Assembly (NCBI GenBank): GCA_023150615.1
Contig: JAKLKO010000024.1
Span: forward strand, 1-54,047
Reading direction: 5' to 3'
Length of the DNA: 54,047 nucleotides
Source: Phycisphaerae bacterium
GTDB taxonomy: Bacteria > Planctomycetota > Phycisphaerae > UBA1845 > UTPLA1
The position numbers were made by a program, and so were the translations under genes. Within the stretch, counting starts at the first letter, position 1. Every line of letters begins with the position of its first letter. Shown here piece after piece: positions 24,911 to 34,268 of this stretch. The notes under the pieces are model-generated. The model did not search any database. It had not been told where the DNA came from and saw only the letters and a list, made by a program, of their open reading frames with translations.

Positions 24911-26143
24911 TCAGCCGGACGATTCGATCGTCGGCGCCAGCGTTGCGATCGAAAGAAACAACCGCTCCTCGGCCGGCGACATCGTGATCTTGCGCCGCGC
25001 CATGACCTTCCTTGCAACGTCGAGGGCCCGCGCGGGATCGTAGCGGGCCGACTCGTCGTCGGTCAGCCACGCGAACGATGGCACGAACTTCGGCGGATGG
25101 CGGCTGAGAAAGACGTTGGCGGCAAAGCCGATGACGGCGCCGGTCGGCAAGGCGACGTTGATCCCCGTCTTGGCGTAGTCGCCGATGAACGAGCCGACGA
25201 AGGTCTGGCCGGTGTCGATCGGCCGGCCGTTGATCGCGACGCGGACCGGTCCGTAGGTATTCTTCAGGTCGCTGTTGACGGTGCCCGCGCCGAGGTTGAC
25301 CCATTCGCCGACGAAGGCGTGTCCGAGGAAGCCGTGGTGCTGCTTGTTGGCGTAGCCCTGGAAGATCGTCCCTTCGATCTCGCCCCCGACTTTGCACCAC
25401 GGGCCGATCGTCGTTGCCTCGCGGAGGATCGAGTTCGGCTGCACGAGTGAATTCGGCCCGACGTAGGCCGGGCCCTGCACGGTCGAGTTCGGCGAGATCG
25501 TCGCGCCCTCGTCGATCCAGATCGGACCACCCTCTGCGTCGAGGACGACGTTGGCCTTGATCGTCGCGGTCCGCGCGACGTGGATCGCCGATGGATTGAC
25601 AAGTTGCGCGCCCGGACCAATCCGCCCGGCGCGCTGCATCGCGCGACCGCCAAGCTCGTCGCGAAGCTCCGCGGCGTTCTCGAGCACGAGTTGCCACGGG
25701 TGGTCGATCAGCCGATACGCGTCGGCCGGGAGGGCGTGCTGCGGCAACGCGCCGAGCGCGGCCTGGCATCGCCCGTGATTGAGCAGCACGTCCGCGGTCA
25801 GCGTCGCGGCCATCTCCGGTGCAACGTGCGCCGCCAGTAGCGTCTCGTTCCGCCATGCGGCCGAGCCTGGGGGCAGGTGAATCGGCGCGCGGAGCAGCAG
25901 CCGGCCGTTGATGAGGAGCCGGGCTTGCCGCGAGTCGGGTGGCGAAAGGGCGCGGGCCGAACGCGCGGACACGACATCGCCGAGCGCAGGCCGCACGATC
26001 ACGGCCGCGCGGACGCCGCATCGCGCCTCGATCTTCTCGAGCAGCGTCGCCGGTCCGCAGCGAAGCTCGAAGACCGCCCGCCCGTACGTCAGTGGCAGCA
26101 GGTCCTTCCAGCCGGCATCTTCGAAGACCACAGGTTCAGGCAT
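24911..26143 (-). CDS. GlmU-related sugar-phosphate nucleotidyltransferase / left-handed beta-helix protein
   Basis: The 410-residue protein has a shortened N-terminal nucleotidyltransferase-like region (1-150), starting VVFEDAGWKDLLPLTYGR, a helical linker, and a C-terminal hexapeptide-repeat beta-helix (about 170-360) with GFLGHAFVGEWVNLGAGTVN and NTYGPVRVAINGRPIDTG. This layout matches the 'alternative bacterial GlmU' family known from Bacteroidetes and planctomycetes rather than classical GlmU. It may make UDP-GlcNAc or another activated sugar. The last helices include an ALDVARKVMARRKI stretch. It converges on mltA with a 16-bp gap. Confidence 0.8.
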   Translation of the reverse strand: MPEPVVFEDAGWKDLLPLTYGRAVFELRCGPATLLEKIEARCGVRAAVIVRPALGDVVSARSARALSPPDSRQARLLINGRLLLRAPIHLPPGSAAWRNETLLAAHVAPEMAATLTADVLLNHGRCQAALGALPQHALPADAYRLIDHPWQLVLENAAELRDELGGRAMQRAGRIGPGAQLVNPSAIHVARTATIKANVVLDAEGGPIWIDEGATISPNSTVQGPAYVGPNSLVQPNSILREATTIGPWCKVGGEIEGTIFQGYANKQHHGFLGHAFVGEWVNLGAGTVNSDLKNTYGPVRVAINGRPIDTGQTFVGSFIGDYAKTGINVALPTGAVIGFAANVFLSRHPPKFVPSFAWLTDDESARYDPARALDVARKVMARRKITMSPAEERLFLSIATLAPTIESSG

Positions 26144-26282
26144 AGCGTATGTATCGATCCAGCCCGGTTTTTGATCGACGCGATGTTCGCAACTTGCGGT
26201 AGAACTGGGTCTTGACGCTCCGGATTGGCTTGCGGAAAGTCGACCTTCGGGTCCGCATTTGCCGCCGTGATTCTAACCACCC

Positions 26283-26312
26283 TTGCGTCCGACAGATAGA
26301 TTCTGATATGCT
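26283..26312 (+). promoter_or_regulatory. Putative promoter upstream of the PEP-CTERM gene at 26433
   Basis: TTGCGT at 26283-26288 and TATGCT at 26307-26312 are separated by 18 bp, about 120 bp before the start codon. The leader contains GGAGT and ACTCC flanking a T-rich loop near 26378-26400, a possible weak hairpin. Confidence 0.4.
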
Positions 26313-26432
26313 GAAGGTGCTCGTTCGTCAGGGAACGGGTTTGAACGGAGGGCGACCGCCGGCGTACCGCTCTTGTGGGGAGTGCCGGTTTTTTACTCCG
26401 AGTGATTGGTACGAAAAAAACGGAGAGCGGGG

Positions 26433-27845
26433 ATGAGAACTTATACACGATTGGGTGTCGCGGCGCTTGTCATCGGCGCATTCGCGTTTCCGGCGCCGGG
26501 CGGCGTTCCGACGGTCCTGTTTTCGAACATCGCGGCGTCGCCGACGTCCGACGTGCCCGGCATGGCGGGGGTCAAGTTCAACCCCGGCACGGGGACGCAG
26601 TTCGACCGCGTCTTCATCAGCCCGAGCGCGCAGCATTGGATCATCGGCGCGACCACCAATCAGGCGTCGACCGAGAACGAAGTCGTCATCACCGGCATGG
26701 GGCTGACGACGACCGGCTCGGCGGTCGTGGCGCGGGAGGGCACGCCGACGGGATTCGATGGGAGCGTGAACTACGGCATCCTCGGCACGCAGATGGACAT
26801 CAACGATAGCGGACACTTCGCCTTCAGCGCCGACACGACCTATCCGACGACGTCCGATGCGGTCGTTGTGCGCTGGACCGGCTCGTGGTCGCTGATGGCC
26901 CGCGAAGGCACGCAGGCGCCGGGTCAGGGCGCCGGCATCGGCTACGGCACGACCAGCAATGCGGTGAACATCGACAGCGTCGGGAACGTTTATTTCCGCA
27001 GCGCCGCGCTGACGGGCGCTTCCACGCAGCAGGTGCTCTACAAGAACGCGGACATCGCGACCGGCGCGGTCGTCGCGCAGACTGACGTGACGAGTCCCGC
27101 CGGTCAACTCGTCCCGCCGGATCAGACGATCGACAACCTGACCTCGGACCGCTATCGGATCGACGGCACCGGCGCAAACTACATCTATCACGGCGACCTG
27201 AACGGCCCGACGGGCTCGGACCTGGTGATGGTCTACAACGGCCGCGTCGTCGCCCAGGAAGGCGTCGTGCTGCCAGGTTCGGGATTCGCGTCGACCGTCC
27301 TGAACCTGAACGGCGACGCGGGCAGCCAGCAGATCTCCGACAACGGCCTGCACTATCTCTTCCGCGGCAGCAACGCCGACACCATCGACTGGGTCTATCG
27401 CAACGGCGCGGTGGTCGCCGCGACAGACCAGCCGATCTACACCGGCGCGACCGAGCTGTTCGACGATGCCATCTTTTCCGCGACCTTCTTCATCAATACG
27501 ACCAACAGCATGGGCGACTACATCATCGGCGGCGTCACCAATGCCGCCGACGTCAGCCGCAACGCGGTGCTCGTGCTCAACGGCATGACCGAGGTCCTCC
27601 GCGAAGGCGATCCGGTCGACGTCGATGGCAACGGCCTGTTCGACGATGATGCCTACATCAGCGTCTTCAACAACGACGACTCGGTCCTGACCGACAACCT
27701 CTGGTATCTGTTCATGGCCGACCTCCGCAATGGCGCGGGAGCAAGCCTCGGTCAGGCCTTCCTGAAGGTCCGCGTGCCGGAGCCGGCGACGTTCGGCCTG
27801 CTCGCGTTCGCGGTCCTCGGATTGCGTCGGCGCAGTCGCGGTTGA
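26433..27845 (+). CDS. Large PEP-CTERM secreted protein with repeated beta-strand units
   Basis: The 470-residue protein starts at the ATG at 26433 after GGAGAG. A signal peptide (about 1-25, ending PAPGGV) precedes a body of repeating units of roughly 60-70 residues in which 'VVAREGTP', 'LMAREGTQAPG', 'VVAQEGVVLPG' and 'VLREGDPVD' recur after a hydrophobic strand. This looks like the tandem-repeat choice-of-anchor proteins of planctomycetes and suggests a beta-propeller. It ends with VPEPATFGLLAFAVLGLRRR, a PEP-CTERM sorting signal. A strong terminator lies 36 bp downstream. The role at the surface is unknown. Confidence 0.85.
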   Translation: MRTYTRLGVAALVIGAFAFPAPGGVPTVLFSNIAASPTSDVPGMAGVKFNPGTGTQFDRVFISPSAQHWIIGATTNQASTENEVVITGMGLTTTGSAVVAREGTPTGFDGSVNYGILGTQMDINDSGHFAFSADTTYPTTSDAVVVRWTGSWSLMAREGTQAPGQGAGIGYGTTSNAVNIDSVGNVYFRSAALTGASTQQVLYKNADIATGAVVAQTDVTSPAGQLVPPDQTIDNLTSDRYRIDGTGANYIYHGDLNGPTGSDLVMVYNGRVVAQEGVVLPGSGFASTVLNLNGDAGSQQISDNGLHYLFRGSNADTIDWVYRNGAVVAATDQPIYTGATELFDDAIFSATFFINTTNSMGDYIIGGVTNAADVSRNAVLVLNGMTEVLREGDPVDVDGNGLFDDDAYISVFNNDDSVLTDNLWYLFMADLRNGAGASLGQAFLKVRVPEPATFGLLAFAVLGLRRRSRG

Positions 27846-27881
27846 TCGATCGCGGCGGCGTCAATGGAGTTCAACATGCAT

Positions 27882-27912
27882 GGGCGCGGCCGACGAGGTC
27901 CGCGCCCTTTTT
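27882..27912 (+). terminator. Rho-independent terminator of the PEP-CTERM gene
   Basis: GGGCGCGG at 27882-27889 pairs perfectly with CCGCGCCC at 27900-27907 around a 10-nt loop, and TTTTT follows at 27908-27912. This is the clearest intrinsic terminator in the window. Confidence 0.88.
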
Positions 27913-27977
27913 ACTTTCCGCCGGCCGACACGTTTCATCACGGCGGCGACGTCATTGAACCGCGGGAGCGCAGTGGC

Positions 27978-29111
27978 ATGGATGGTGCAGGATCACGGCC
28001 GATCGGGTGCCGAACCGGGCATTTCGCTGCGACGCGCCGGCGCGATCGGCGCCTTGCGATGCGGCTTTCGCTCGTGGCGGCCGCGTCGGCGATGCTGATG
28101 ACATCGGCGGCGCTTGCGCAGGAATCGCCCGTGTCCGCGGGAACGCCGCTGCCCGATTACGCGAAGCCTCATCCCGCGCCGACGGATGCCGGCCCGGCCG
28201 TCCGCGCCGGGCAGCGCCTCGGCGCGCGTCCCAACATCATGCTCACCGGATACTGGCCGCCGACGAACGAGATGCTCCGTCGCTGGAGCAGCAACGCGAT
28301 GCAGAACCCGATGGGCTGGATCGGCGGAAACTGGGAGAACCGCGGCTACGACATCCTGGCGTACTTTCCCGAGTTCCCGAACGGACTCGGCCGTGGCGAG
28401 GGCGACTTCGAGGTCGACTACCAGGACACGTCGAACGACTGGTGGCCGCTGGTGGACCAGCTCAAGCCGATCGCGATCATCACGTTCAGCCGCGCGAACA
28501 CGACGAACGGCTGGGAGCTGGAAGGCGGCAACCGCACCTACGTCTCGTCGCAGTGGACGGCGGACTACCTGGCGCCCACGCGCCCGACGCCGGAACTGCC
28601 GATCATGCAGCTCGAGCCGCCCCTGACGGAGCGCTTCAGCTCGCTGCCGATCGCGTCGATCATTGCCGACGTCGCCGCGTCCGGCGCGGCGGTCAATCCG
28701 TTCAGCACCGTGATCGACGACGGCCGCTTTCTGTCGAATTTCATCGGCTACCACGGTTGCTGGTACCACACGCTGCACAGCGACCCGCAGGACCCGGCGT
28801 GGAACATCGCGGCCGGTCACATCCACGTCGGCATGAACACGCAACTGTCCGCGGCCGTCCAGGCAACCGAGGTCACGCTTCGGGCGCTGATCCGTCACGT
28901 CGATCGCGTGCGGGCCAGCCCGGGGGATTGCAACTGCGACGGCGGGATCGACGGTCGCGACCTCCAGGCGTTCGTCGATGCGCTGCTCGACGCAGCGGTC
29001 TATACCAACGCGTATCCTGCGTGCGTGCGGGTCAACGCCGATCTGACGCTCGACGACGTAGTCGACGTCAACGATGTGCCGCTCTTTGCGAATCTCCTGA
29101 TCGGGCTGTAA
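27978..29111 (+). CDS. Secreted pyroglutamyl-peptidase-like (C15 fold) protein with dockerin-like tail
   Basis: The start at 27978 has a GGGAG site and gives 377 residues; ATG 28059 is an alternative that starts directly at the signal peptide (MRLSLVAAASAML...ALAQE). The body has a pyroglutamyl-peptidase layout: NIMLTGYWPPTNEMLRRW resembles the N-terminal strand and loop, GWELEGGNR the Glu region, SNFIGYHGCWYHTL the nucleophile strand (Cys261) and AAGHIHVGMN the His strand (His283), with a Cys-to-His spacing of 22. The C-terminus (about 315-377) holds two loops, DCNCDGGIDGRD and DLTLDDVVDVND, a dockerin-like module. Substrate and activity are inferred only. Confidence 0.6.
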   Translation: MDGAGSRPIGCRTGHFAATRRRDRRLAMRLSLVAAASAMLMTSAALAQESPVSAGTPLPDYAKPHPAPTDAGPAVRAGQRLGARPNIMLTGYWPPTNEMLRRWSSNAMQNPMGWIGGNWENRGYDILAYFPEFPNGLGRGEGDFEVDYQDTSNDWWPLVDQLKPIAIITFSRANTTNGWELEGGNRTYVSSQWTADYLAPTRPTPELPIMQLEPPLTERFSSLPIASIIADVAASGAAVNPFSTVIDDGRFLSNFIGYHGCWYHTLHSDPQDPAWNIAAGHIHVGMNTQLSAAVQATEVTLRALIRHVDRVRASPGDCNCDGGIDGRDLQAFVDALLDAAVYTNAYPACVRVNADLTLDDVVDVNDVPLFANLLIGL

Positions 29112-29148
29112 CGAGCTTCCCGGACGGCGGCGTTTCGGCCGACGCGCG

Positions 29149-29880
<732 letters not shown>

Positions 29881-29900
29881 CGGCGACGGTCCGCGCGGGT

Positions 29901-31097
29901 TTACATGCCCATCGGACCGCGCGGCCGATTCGGGCGGGCTTCGTTGGCGCTCCAGCGCCGATCGACGATGACCACGGCCCCCGGCTCGAGCGGCCCCTCG
30001 CGGATCTCCGTGAAGCTGCCGTCGGTCAGGCCGATCTTGACATCCACCGGGACCGGCCGGCCGCTCTTGAGCACGTAGACGCGGGGGTTCCGTGCCAGGT
30101 CCGCCAGTTCAGACGGCGGACGGCCCGGCGCGCCCACGGGAGAATTCTCCGGGTTGAAGCGCAGCGCGGCGTTGGGCACTTTCCGCGCTGCGTCGGTCCG
30201 TGCGACCTCGAACGTGATGTCGGCGGTCATCCCCGGTCGCAGCAGCAGTTCGGAATTGTCGACGTCGATCAACGTGACGTAGGACACCACGTTGTCGATG
30301 ATCGTCGGGTTGTAGCGGACCTGCGAGACCTTGCCGCGGAACTTGCGATCGGGGTATGCATCGACCGTAAACTCGACCGAGACGCCCTCGCGCACGCGGC
30401 CGACGTCCGACTCGGCGAGGTTTGCGTGTACCTGCATGACCCGCAGGTCGGCCGCGATGGTGTAAAGCGTCGGCGCCTGAAGCGACGCGGCCACCGTCTG
30501 GCCGGCGTCGATGTCGCGCGAGATCACCACGCCGTCGATCGGACACGTGATGATCGTCTTGCTCAGTTCGACCGCCGCGGCCTGCTCCTCGGCCCGGGCC
30601 GACTCCAGTTCGGCCTCGGCCGCCTGCACCGCGGCGCGGGCGGACTCTTCCGCGGCCTGCACGACAAGGTACTCGTTCTCGCTGGCCGTCTTCTTTTCGT
30701 AGAGCTTTTCGATGCGCTGCCGCTCGCGCGTCGCATCGGCGAAGCGCACGCGCTCGCCCTCGAGCCGCGCCGCGGCGACCTTGACCGCCGCCTGCCGCTG
30801 CGAGAGCGCGGTCTTGAAGCGGTCCTGATCCAGCTCGACGAGCACCTGGCCGGCGCGGACCGGCGCATTGAAGTCGGCATACCAGCGCGTGACCGTCCCG
30901 GAGACCTGCGAGCCCACGAGCACCTTCGTGGTCGGCTCGACCGTTCCCGTGGCGGTGACGGTCGCAATGATCGGTCCGCTCGCGACGGGGGCCGTGATGT
31001 ACGGCGACTCGCCCGATCCGGCCGCAACGGCGTGATAGGCCCACCATCCGCCGGCCGCCAGTGCGACGATGCAGAATGTGCAGACAATGATTTTCAT
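29901..31097 (-). CDS. MacA/HlyD-type periplasmic adaptor (membrane fusion) protein
   Basis: The start at 31097 gives 398 residues with an N-terminal anchor helix (MKIIVCTFCIVALAAGGWW). The first lipoyl half (GTVEPTTKVLVGSQVSGTV), a long helical hairpin of about 100-190 (rich in Ala, Glu, Arg), the second lipoyl half (CPIDGVVISRDIDAGQTV) and a beta-barrel region with YPDRKFRGKVSQVRY follow in MacA order. Such proteins bridge an inner-membrane ABC exporter to an outer-membrane channel. The downstream partner is the MacB-type ATPase. The gene begins 100 bp after nuoC, so read-through from nuoABC is possible. Confidence 0.88.
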   Translation of the reverse strand: MKIIVCTFCIVALAAGGWWAYHAVAAGSGESPYITAPVASGPIIATVTATGTVEPTTKVLVGSQVSGTVTRWYADFNAPVRAGQVLVELDQDRFKTALSQRQAAVKVAAARLEGERVRFADATRERQRIEKLYEKKTASENEYLVVQAAEESARAAVQAAEAELESARAEEQAAAVELSKTIITCPIDGVVISRDIDAGQTVAASLQAPTLYTIAADLRVMQVHANLAESDVGRVREGVSVEFTVDAYPDRKFRGKVSQVRYNPTIIDNVVSYVTLIDVDNSELLLRPGMTADITFEVARTDAARKVPNAALRFNPENSPVGAPGRPPSELADLARNPRVYVLKSGRPVPVDVKIGLTDGSFTEIREGPLEPGAVVIVDRRWSANEARPNRPRGPMGM

Positions 31098-31196
31098 GGT
31101 CGGTCGATCCGGACCGTGCATGCTCCGCGGCCCGGCCGGCCCGCGAATGACCGGGACGTCAACGCGACGAATTATAGCGGAGGCGCGGTGTCGTGA

Positions 31197-31730
31197 CTAT
31201 GCGCTGTCGCGCGTGATGACGGGGTAATCCTCGCGTTCGCCGCGCCCCCGCAGTGGATAGTCCTTCCGCAGCGGGTGCGCCTCGAAGTCGTCCCAGGTCA
31301 GGATCCGCCGCAGGTCCGGATGCCCCTCGAAGCGCACGCCGAACATGTCGAAGACCTCGCGCTCCATCCAGTCGGCGCCGGGCCAGAGGCCCGTCACGGA
31401 CGGCACCTTCGGCTCCGGATCGTTGACGAAACACTTGAGCGTCAGCCGATGCCCGTGCGAGATCGACAGCAGCAGGTAGGTCACGCCGAAGCGGTCGGTC
31501 GCCGCTGGAAAGTTGAGGTAGTCGACGCAAGTCAGCTCGCAGAGCTGCTCAAACGCGCAAACCGGATCGTCGCGCAGGAACCGCATGACCTCGAGCAGCC
31601 GCGCCGCCGGCACGCGGACGTACGATTCCGGACCCGGCCGCAGGCCGCGCATCAGCAGCGGTGCGGGCGCGAAGTCGACGCCGGAAAACCGCTCCCTCAG
31701 CCGCGCGATGATGGCCTCTTCGCTTGCCAT
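31197..31730 (-). CDS. nuoC: NADH-quinone oxidoreductase subunit C
   Basis: The 177-residue protein begins MASEEAIIARLRERF at 31730. It has the subunit C core ELTCVDYLNFP and the signature WMEREVFDMFGVRFEGHPDL, and ends with HPLRKDYPLRGRGE. NuoC forms part of the peripheral arm of complex I. It is separate from NuoD here, not fused. The gene starts 5 bp after nuoB, and no nuoD follows. Confidence 0.95.
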   Translation of the reverse strand: MASEEAIIARLRERFSGVDFAPAPLLMRGLRPGPESYVRVPAARLLEVMRFLRDDPVCAFEQLCELTCVDYLNFPAATDRFGVTYLLLSISHGHRLTLKCFVNDPEPKVPSVTGLWPGADWMEREVFDMFGVRFEGHPDLRRILTWDDFEAHPLRKDYPLRGRGEREDYPVITRDSA

Positions 31731-31735
31731 GAAAG

Positions 31736-32338
31736 TCACTCGCCCGTGGTTGCCCCGACCGGTTCCGACACGCCCACCTGGTACACGGGTTCCGCCACGA
31801 GCCGCAGGCCCTTGCCGCGCTCCGCGCTTGATCGCGTGCCGTCTCGCTCCACGATCCGCTGGATCGCCATGATCCCCTCGATCAGCGTCTCCGGTCGCGG
31901 CGGACAGCCGGGAACGTACACGTCCACCGGCATAAACTGATCCACGCCCTGCACGACCGCATACGTGTCGAACACGCCGCCGGTCGATGCGCACGCGCCC
32001 ATCGAGATGACCCACTTCGGCTCGCACATCTGCTGGTAGATCCGCTGGAGCACCGGCATCATCTTGATCGCAACCCGACCCGCGCAGATCAGAAGATCGC
32101 TCTGCCGCGGACTGAAGCGCATCACCTCGGCCCCGAACCGCGCCAGGTCATACCGGCTCGACGCCGTCGCCATCAGCTCAATGCCGCAACACGCCGTCGC
32201 GAACGGCAACGGCCAGAGCGAATTCTTGCGCGCCCAGTTCACGCTGTTACGGCGAAAAAACTCGACCAGCTCCGACAGGCGCGTCGTCAGGAAATCGTCC
32301 TTCGTCATCGAGTGCGGTGCGTATTCGTGTTTCTCCAT
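31736..32338 (-). CDS. nuoB: NADH-quinone oxidoreductase subunit B
   Basis: The 200-residue protein carries the four ligands of the N2 iron-sulfur cluster: Cys50 and Cys51 in [12 protein letters not shown], Cys116 in [10 protein letters not shown] and Cys145 in [10 protein letters not shown]. This cluster passes electrons to quinone. The C-terminal 40 residues after the core ([11 protein letters not shown] onward) are longer than in the shortest homologues. The gene lies 24 bp after nuoA and 5 bp before nuoC in the usual order. Confidence 0.96.
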   Translation of the reverse strand: MEKHEYAPHSMTKDDFLTTRLSELVEFFRRNSVNWARKNSLWPLPFATACCGIELMATASSRYDLARFGAEVMRFSPRQSDLLICAGRVAIKMMPVLQRIYQQMCEPKWVISMGACASTGGVFDTYAVVQGVDQFMPVDVYVPGCPPRPETLIEGIMAIQRIVERDGTRSSAERGKGLRLVAEPVYQVGVSEPVGATTGE

Positions 32339-32362
32339 GCCTCGACCTCCGGCTCCGTGACC

Positions 32363-32812
32363 CTACTCCCAGCGGAAGATCCCCTTGCGCCACGCGTACA
32401 CGTAGCCGACCAGCAGGATCAGCAGGAAGATCACCATCTCGAAGAACAGGAACGGCCGTACGCCCCCCGGCCCGGCGACGAGCCCGGCCCAGCCGGGACT
32501 CGGCTCCGGCGACTTCACCACGTCGAAGAAGACGACCGCCCACGGGTACATGAAGATCAATTCCACGTCGAACAGCAGAAAGAGCATCGCGACGAGGTAG
32601 AATCGCACGTTGAAGCGCCCGCGCGCATCGCCGATCGGCTCCATCCCCGACTCGTAGGCCGTATCCTTGACGCGCCCGTGACGCAGGTACTTCAGCGGCA
32701 GGTGCGTGATTATCATGATGGCGCCGGCGATGACCGTTGCGGCCGCGATCATGAAGACGATCGGTCCGTACCCGGGCGGTGGAAGGGACTGCATGGCGAG
32801 CAGTGGGAACAT
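32363..32812 (-). CDS. nuoA: NADH-quinone oxidoreductase subunit A
   Basis: The 149-residue membrane protein starts at 32812 after a CAGG-containing site. Three transmembrane helices are visible, and the loop KDTAYESGMEPIGDARGRFN with the following RFYLVAMLFLLFDVELIF is diagnostic for NuoA, which sits next to the quinone site. It is the first gene of nuoABC. The insert between helices 2 and 3 (VVKSPEPSPGWAGLVAG) is somewhat long. Confidence 0.95.
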   Translation of the reverse strand: MFPLLAMQSLPPPGYGPIVFMIAAATVIAGAIMIITHLPLKYLRHGRVKDTAYESGMEPIGDARGRFNVRFYLVAMLFLLFDVELIFMYPWAVVFFDVVKSPEPSPGWAGLVAGPGGVRPFLFFEMVIFLLILLVGYVYAWRKGIFRWE

Positions 32813-32888
32813 AACCTGGCCCCTGTCTCCTGCCGTGCCGGCGACGCGAAGGCGGCACGGCCCGCGCGGCCGCAATCGCTCTGACGGA

Positions 32889-32953
32889 AGTCTTCTTGCG
32901 CCCCGGCCGCGGGTCAAGAAAACTTTCACAAAGTCGCGCAACCCTCGGGTTGC
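32889..32953. promoter_or_regulatory. Divergent nuoA / fucose-synthase regulatory region with a near-palindrome
   Basis: On the minus strand TTGACC (32912-32917) lies 17 bp from AAGACT (32889-32894), a possible but weak nuoA promoter. Just upstream, GCAACCC at 32938-32944 and GGGTTGC at 32947-32953 form a 16-bp near-perfect palindrome that could be an operator for either gene. Confidence 0.35.
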
Positions 32954-33029
32954 TTGTCGCTTATCGAATTCTATCGCGCCGCGGTCGATCGCGACAGGGG
33001 GTTCGATTCGCGTTCGGGAGACCGGCTGA

Positions 33030-33971
33030 ATGCGCGTGCTCGTCACCGGCGGCACTGGACTGGTCGGCCGAGCGGTGGGCTCGACGAAGCCGCCGGGCGT
33101 CGATGCCGAGTTTGTCGGCCGCGCGGCCGGCGATCTGCGCGACCCGGCCGTCTGCCACCGCGTCGTATCGCGCGTCCGGCCGACGCACGTGATCCACCTC
33201 GCCGCGCGGGTCGGCGGCGTGCAGGAGAACCTCCTCCACGCGGCCGATTTCTTCCGCGACAACACGCTGATCAACGTCAACGTCTTCGAGGCCGCGCGGC
33301 TCGCGAACGTGCGCAAGGTCGTGAGTCTGCTTTCGTCGTGCGTCTATCCCGACGGCGCTGCGCTGCCCCTGCGCGAGTCCGATCTGCACGCCGGAGAGCC
33401 GCACGCATCCAACTTCGCTTACGCCTACGCCAAGCGGATGCTTGACGTCCTGTCGCGCGCGTACGCCCGGCAATTCGGAATGACCGCCGTCTGCCTGATT
33501 CCGAACAACCTCTACGGTCCGCACGACAATTTCGACCTCGAGTCCGGCCACGTCATCCCCGCGATGATCCGGAAGATCCACGCCGCCGCCACGCAGGGCG
33601 TCCCGGCCATCCTCTGGGGCGACGGTTCTCCGCTGCGCGAGTTCACGTACGCGCCGGACCTCGGGCGCGTCCTCTGGTGGGCGGTCGAGAACTACGTCGG
33701 ACTGCCGCTGAATGTCGGCACGCACGAAGAGGTGAGCATTCGCCGGGTCGCCGAGTTGATCTGCGAACAGCTCGGCTACGATGCGGCGAAACTGGAGTGG
33801 GATGCGTCGCGGCCGTCCGGCCAGCATCGCAAGCCGACCGACACGACGCGCTTCGCGACGCTGAATGCATGGAACCTGACGCCGCTGGCGACAGGGCTGC
33901 GACAGACGATCGACTGGTACGTCTCGCAATACCCGAACGTCCGCGGCGTGACGCCGCCGAATCCGTCATAA
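33030..33971 (+). CDS. GDP-L-fucose synthase-like NAD-dependent epimerase/reductase
   Basis: The 313-residue protein has the nucleotide-binding start RVLVTGGTGLVGRAV, the HLAARVGGVQEN segment, the catalytic SSCVYP (Ser103) and YAYAK (Tyr131, Lys135), and NNLYGPHDNFD plus WGDGSPLREFTYAPDLGR. These are the hallmarks of GDP-fucose synthase (Fcl/WcaG), the 3,5-epimerase/4-reductase acting on GDP-4-keto-6-deoxymannose. The partner GDP-mannose dehydratase is not in the window. It is divergent from nuoA. A related GDP-sugar enzyme cannot be excluded. Confidence 0.85.
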   Translation: MRVLVTGGTGLVGRAVGSTKPPGVDAEFVGRAAGDLRDPAVCHRVVSRVRPTHVIHLAARVGGVQENLLHAADFFRDNTLINVNVFEAARLANVRKVVSLLSSCVYPDGAALPLRESDLHAGEPHASNFAYAYAKRMLDVLSRAYARQFGMTAVCLIPNNLYGPHDNFDLESGHVIPAMIRKIHAAATQGVPAILWGDGSPLREFTYAPDLGRVLWWAVENYVGLPLNVGTHEEVSIRRVAELICEQLGYDAAKLEWDASRPSGQHRKPTDTTRFATLNAWNLTPLATGLRQTIDWYVSQYPNVRGVTPPNPS

Positions 33972-34033
33972 CCGTCTGTGACTTATGAGGTTCTGAATGA
34001 GATGTCGCCCGCACGTTCGTCCGCGTTTTGTGC

Positions 34034-34062
34034 GTGACAAGCCGGATCGTTGAACGTAGAAT
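34034..34062 (+). promoter_or_regulatory. Putative promoter of coaE (and perhaps rho)
   Basis: GTGACA at 34034-34039 and TAGAAT at 34057-34062 are exactly 17 bp apart, each one base from consensus. The coaE start is about 200 nt downstream, leaving a long leader with no gene in it. No other feature is visible in the 297-bp gap. Confidence 0.5.
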
Positions 34063-34268
34063 AGGGCAGTTCGTGGGGCGAATGCGATTCCGCGGACGCC
34101 TCGGTAACGACCCCGACTGGCGGCAACTCCCGGGCCTGCGCGGCCGACTTTTCCGTGACCCTTACGCGTCACCTGTTCGGAACGGGATCGTAGTTTGGAA
34201 GCGTTCCGGGTCGCTCGGGCAGGCACAGGTCCACGGAACCGGTTTCCGGCAGCGACGCGCAGACTTGA

